A DNA stretch of 21,006 nucleotides from Cytophagaceae bacterium (GTDB lineage Bacteria > Bacteroidota > Bacteroidia > Cytophagales > Flexibacteraceae). The notes under the pieces were generated by a model. That model was not told where the DNA came from, searched no databases, and saw nothing but the letters and a program-made list of their open reading frames with translations. The stretch spans positions 1 through 21,006 of the forward strand of contig CANHWS010000021.1 in NCBI GenBank assembly GCA_947464365.1, given 5' to 3'. Below, in pieces: positions 18,405-21,006 of this stretch. Each line of letters starts with the position of its first letter. Position 1 is the first letter of the stretch. The position numbers and the translations under genes were made by a program.

Positions 18405-21006
18405 CTACCTCACGACCAAGGCCTTACGCACTGGGGTGCCAACAACATGGACCATATAGGTGCCAGCGCCGATGCCAGAGAGATTAAGCTCAGCACCTTG
18501 CGTTTCGTCGGTACTGATGTTGTAGGTACGGACGGTTTGGCCAAGGGTGTTGACCAATACGACTTCGGCATTGGCGATTGGAGTAGCCAACTGGAGGCGA
18601 ACTTGGCCTGAGGCTGGGTTCGGCACTAGTTTGAGGTCACCAGCTTTGATACCATCGGCAAGGCCGACTACCAACAGCGGAGCAGATGGCGTGGCGCAAG
18701 TACCAAGGTTTACAGTAACTGCATAGTTACCGTCAAAACGGGCAACGATGTATGGGGTCGTGATGCCAGCCTGAGGGAAACCATTGACACTCCATTGATA
18801 GGTCACGCCTGGGCTGGTGCCGACGGCAAAGACTGTATCATTGCGCAACACTAAGGTCACGGCTGAGGATGGATTAAACGTAACCACAGTAGCTGCCGAA
18901 ACAGCACTGGTACAGCTACCAACTACCGTCTGGAGCGAATAGCTACCAGCAGTTGTTACCGATATTGAACTAGTAGTAGCACCTGTTGACCAGATATAAC
19001 CAGATACCCCTGGGGCATTGGCGCTGAGCGTCAGCGTATTGCCTTGGCAAACCGCGGTAGGCCCAGAAGCAGTGATTGTAGGGGTGGCAGGAGATGCCAC
19101 AACGGTGAAGCTAGACTGGTTGGAACGGCTGTTGCCATTCGCAAGGCGGACATAGTAGGTTCCTAGCAGGCTGTTGCCCGGAACGTAAGCTGTCACGATA
19201 CCATTCTGGACGGTGGTGATGACCTGGCCTAACACAAAGGTGTTGCTGAAGTTTGCAGTCGGGCTGACCTCTACTTTGACAGTATCTGGCGAAACGAAAG
19301 GACCAGTCAGAACAAATGGTATTGTGACGGCACTGGTACGGCAAATCACTGAGCTGCTCAAGGTACCCATCGCGATGGATGATGTGGTGTTGAGGACACA
19401 GTTAACGTCCATGATGAATCCGCCACGCGCAGCAGAAACGCCAGTATAGACCACTGTCATTGCAGTATCAGTCGAGGTTAGGATGGTGTTGGCAAGGCTT
19501 GAGTAGTCTCCACCTAGTTTTGCGAGCAAAGATCCTGCAACGTTAGCGCCATCGTAAATCATGATTGAGTCGCTCTGGCCTAGGGTCAATGCCCTAACAT
19601 TAAGCTGAACCAAGCGCCCAGTACCGGCCTGTAGGGTCGAGATCACTGTTCCGGCATTGGTGCTGCGAGCAGGATAGGTGTCAAGCACCAGTTGTTTGCC
19701 GCAAGCATTTAGGTTGCCAGAAGTCAAGGTCTGAATTGTCGCGGGAGTAGTAGGGCAGTTAAGCCAGGCACCAAAATTGGCACCTACCCTGGTCTTAACC
19801 TCTATAGCAATATTGCCTATGGTTGTATTGCGCGGACTGTAGAACAGGTTGACAGGATTGGCAAATGCATTGATTGTCGAAACTGTTGCACCTTGGAGGA
19901 AGATTCGGCCACGCTCAGGAGCGACACCTTGGTCAAACAATAACAATGAGGTTGCACCTTGTGCTGGTACAGCAACTTCATAAAAGGCTAGTGTATCAGC
20001 CCCTGTGCCACCACCAGTGATGCGCTGACCGCAGGTAACAACACCATAGTTCCGGAATGCTGTCTCAGCAAAACAGCCTTGGGCGTTGGTAGCCCTAAGG
20101 GTATGGATGCCTGGCGTTGCAGTGAAGATACCTGTGGTGCCAACAGTTGTGGTACCATCTAGCACGTAGGTTATACCTCCACCTGGTCCTCCGCCACCAA
20201 ACACCCTGAATTGGTTGTCGCCTTGCGGAGTCATGTTGATGACGATGCGCGTATTGTTACAATTCGAGACCGTGAAGTTATTAGCGGACTGGCCTAAGCC
20301 AAAGGTGGTTACAACACTAATGCGACCGGTTGTTGAACCTGTACCAACAGTCGCTGAAATCAAGGTATCCGAAATAACAGTGTAGGCGCTAGCAGCAGTA
20401 CCGTTGAAATTGACATTTGTCGCATTCGTAAAATAACGACCGAGGATCCGGACTACAGTACCTACTGGGCCTACGTTAGGGTTAAAGCCTGTGATGATAG
20501 GGGCGCTTGCTACTGGCAAGGTATAGTAGGTAAGGTCTCCATTGGCAGATAGCACATTACAGTCTGCATCTGTAACCAAAACAAAGTAGTCGCCAGCTAT
20601 TGTCGGGGCAAAATTGATGCTTGCCTTGGTACCTGTGCAATACGGGCCGTCGTTGTCATTGGTGACAAGGATTGCACCACTGGCATCATAGATCCGGATT
20701 TTGGTGTCATTTGTTCCAGCACCGCATGTACTGAAGGCATACGTAGTGTTGAGGGCTCCGGTAAAGTAATAGGCTTCGCGGCTACCAGCAATAATTGGTA
20801 GGGTCCGGTTGCTCAGTACAGGATAGATCGCTGTCGTGTTAGCCGGTCCACAAAAGGTAGGAGTTGCGACAACGGTAAAGGGCTGTGGGCTACAGGCCGA
20901 CTTGGTACCTGCTACGACGCAGATGGTGCCAGTAACAGCACCAGTCGGAACGGTAACTGAGATAGTTGAGTCTGAGGTGACAGTGTAAGATGTTGCGTTG
21001 ACTGTA
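18405..21006 (-). CDS. Tandem paralogue of the TIG/PPC/CUB/Ig-like surface protein, T9SS cargo (5' end outside window)
   Basis: The frame is open from the right edge to a TAG at 18405-18407, giving 866 C-terminal residues; the true start lies beyond 21006. The TTG at 20579 is not the start, because the frame continues upstream into clear homology (GPYCTGTKASINFAP, YAFSTCGAGTNDTKIRIYD). In order the visible part holds the end of a TIG domain, a four-cysteine PPC-like domain with the NDNDGP loop, a TIG domain, the mixed and CUB-like region (ACGKQL to NCVLN), one 75-residue Ig-like repeat, a degenerate Ig/PKD-like unit and an 80-residue sorting domain. The sorting domain matches the neighbour's at 65 of 80 positions by hand count. 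The two proteins are collinear and should be exported by the same T9SS route to the cell surface. The main difference in the shared part is one Ig-like repeat here against six there. Confidence 0.92.
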   Translation of the reverse strand, partial: TVNATSYTVTSDSTISVTVPTGAVTGTICVVAGTKSACSPQPFTVVATPTFCGPANTTAIYPVLSNRTLPIIAGSREAYYFTGALNTTYAFSTCGAGTNDTKIRIYDASGAILVTNDNDGPYCTGTKASINFAPTIAGDYFVLVTDADCNVLSANGDLTYYTLPVASAPIITGFNPNVGPVGTVVRILGRYFTNATNVNFNGTAASAYTVISDTLISATVGTGSTTGRISVVTTFGLGQSANNFTVSNCNNTRIVINMTPQGDNQFRVFGGGGPGGGITYVLDGTTTVGTTGIFTATPGIHTLRATNAQGCFAETAFRNYGVVTCGQRITGGGTGADTLAFYEVAVPAQGATSLLLFDQGVAPERGRIFLQGATVSTINAFANPVNLFYSPRNTTIGNIAIEVKTRVGANFGAWLNCPTTPATIQTLTSGNLNACGKQLVLDTYPARSTNAGTVISTLQAGTGRLVQLNVRALTLGQSDSIMIYDGANVAGSLLAKLGGDYSSLANTILTSTDTAMTVVYTGVSAARGGFIMDVNCVLNTTSSIAMGTLSSSVICRTSAVTIPFVLTGPFVSPDTVKVEVSPTANFSNTFVLGQVITTVQNGIVTAYVPGNSLLGTYYVRLANGNSRSNQSSFTVVASPATPTITASGPTAVCQGNTLTLSANAPGVSGYIWSTGATTSSISVTTAGSYSLQTVVGSCTSAVSAATVVTFNPSSAVTLVLRNDTVFAVGTSPGVTYQWSVNGFPQAGITTPYIVARFDGNYAVTVNLGTCATPSAPLLVVGLADGIKAGDLKLVPNPASGQVRLQLATPIANAEVVLVNTLGQTVRTYNISTDETQGAELNLSGIGAGTYMVHVVGTPVRKALVVR
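18867..19091 (-). repeat. Single copy of the 75-residue Ig-like repeat
   Basis: This 225-base unit encodes PATPTITASGPTAVCQG through to VVTFNPS. It has the same length, cysteine positions (15 and 60) and core motif (GYIWSTGATTSSISV) as the six units at 12078-13427. It sits at the same place in the protein, directly after the FTVVAS/FSVGPT segment and before the degenerate final Ig/PKD-like unit. Confidence 0.92.

Noticed and set aside
18405..20579. Treating the TTG at 20577-20579 as the start of the right-hand gene
   Set aside because: The frame stays open to the window edge, and the upstream residues match the paralogue's PPC-like and TIG domains, so the gene is cut by the edge.

Overview
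The window looks like a piece of a Bacteroidota chromosome, most plausibly from the Cytophagia side of the phylum, although the genus cannot be fixed from sequence alone. Three very large surface proteins are encoded. Two end in, and one is running into, the C-terminal sorting domain of the type IX secretion system (T9SS), which is confined to Bacteroidota and relatives. Coding density and base composition are even across the window. There are no tRNA or rRNA genes, CRISPR arrays, insertion sequences or phage genes.

Layout from left to right. (1) Positions 1-6564, minus strand: a secreted beta-helix adhesin-like protein of at least 2188 residues, whose 3' end lies beyond the left edge. (2) 6565-7135: a 571-base gap with no convincing gene. 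(3) 7136-7672, minus: a TrmH/SpoU-family RNA methyltransferase. (4) A 256-base divergent intergenic region with a perfect 8+8 inverted repeat. (5) 7929-11390, plus: a complete single-chain pyruvate carboxylase carrying all expected catalytic residues. (6) A strong hairpin at 11529-11563 that can terminate transcription from both sides. (7) 11616-18008, minus: a 2130-residue T9SS cargo protein built from nine TIG domains, three cysteine-bearing PPC-like domains, a CUB-like domain, six exact-length 75-residue Ig-like repeats and a sorting domain. (8) A 396-base gap with a second hairpin. (9) 18405-21006, minus: the C-terminal 866 residues of a tandem paralogue of (7), cut by the right edge.

The two right-hand genes are the most informative part. 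They are collinear down to the 3' untranslated region. Over the shared stretch their lengths differ by 374 residues, almost exactly five 75-residue units (six copies against one). Their terminator hairpins are the same element with one compensatory base-pair change. This is a tandem duplication followed by repeat expansion or contraction in a surface protein.

The two central housekeeping genes (RNA modification and anaplerotic carboxylation) have no evident functional link to the surface proteins. No new multi-gene system is visible. The best leads are the repeat copy-number difference, the conserved 3' element and the cysteine-framed domain architecture.
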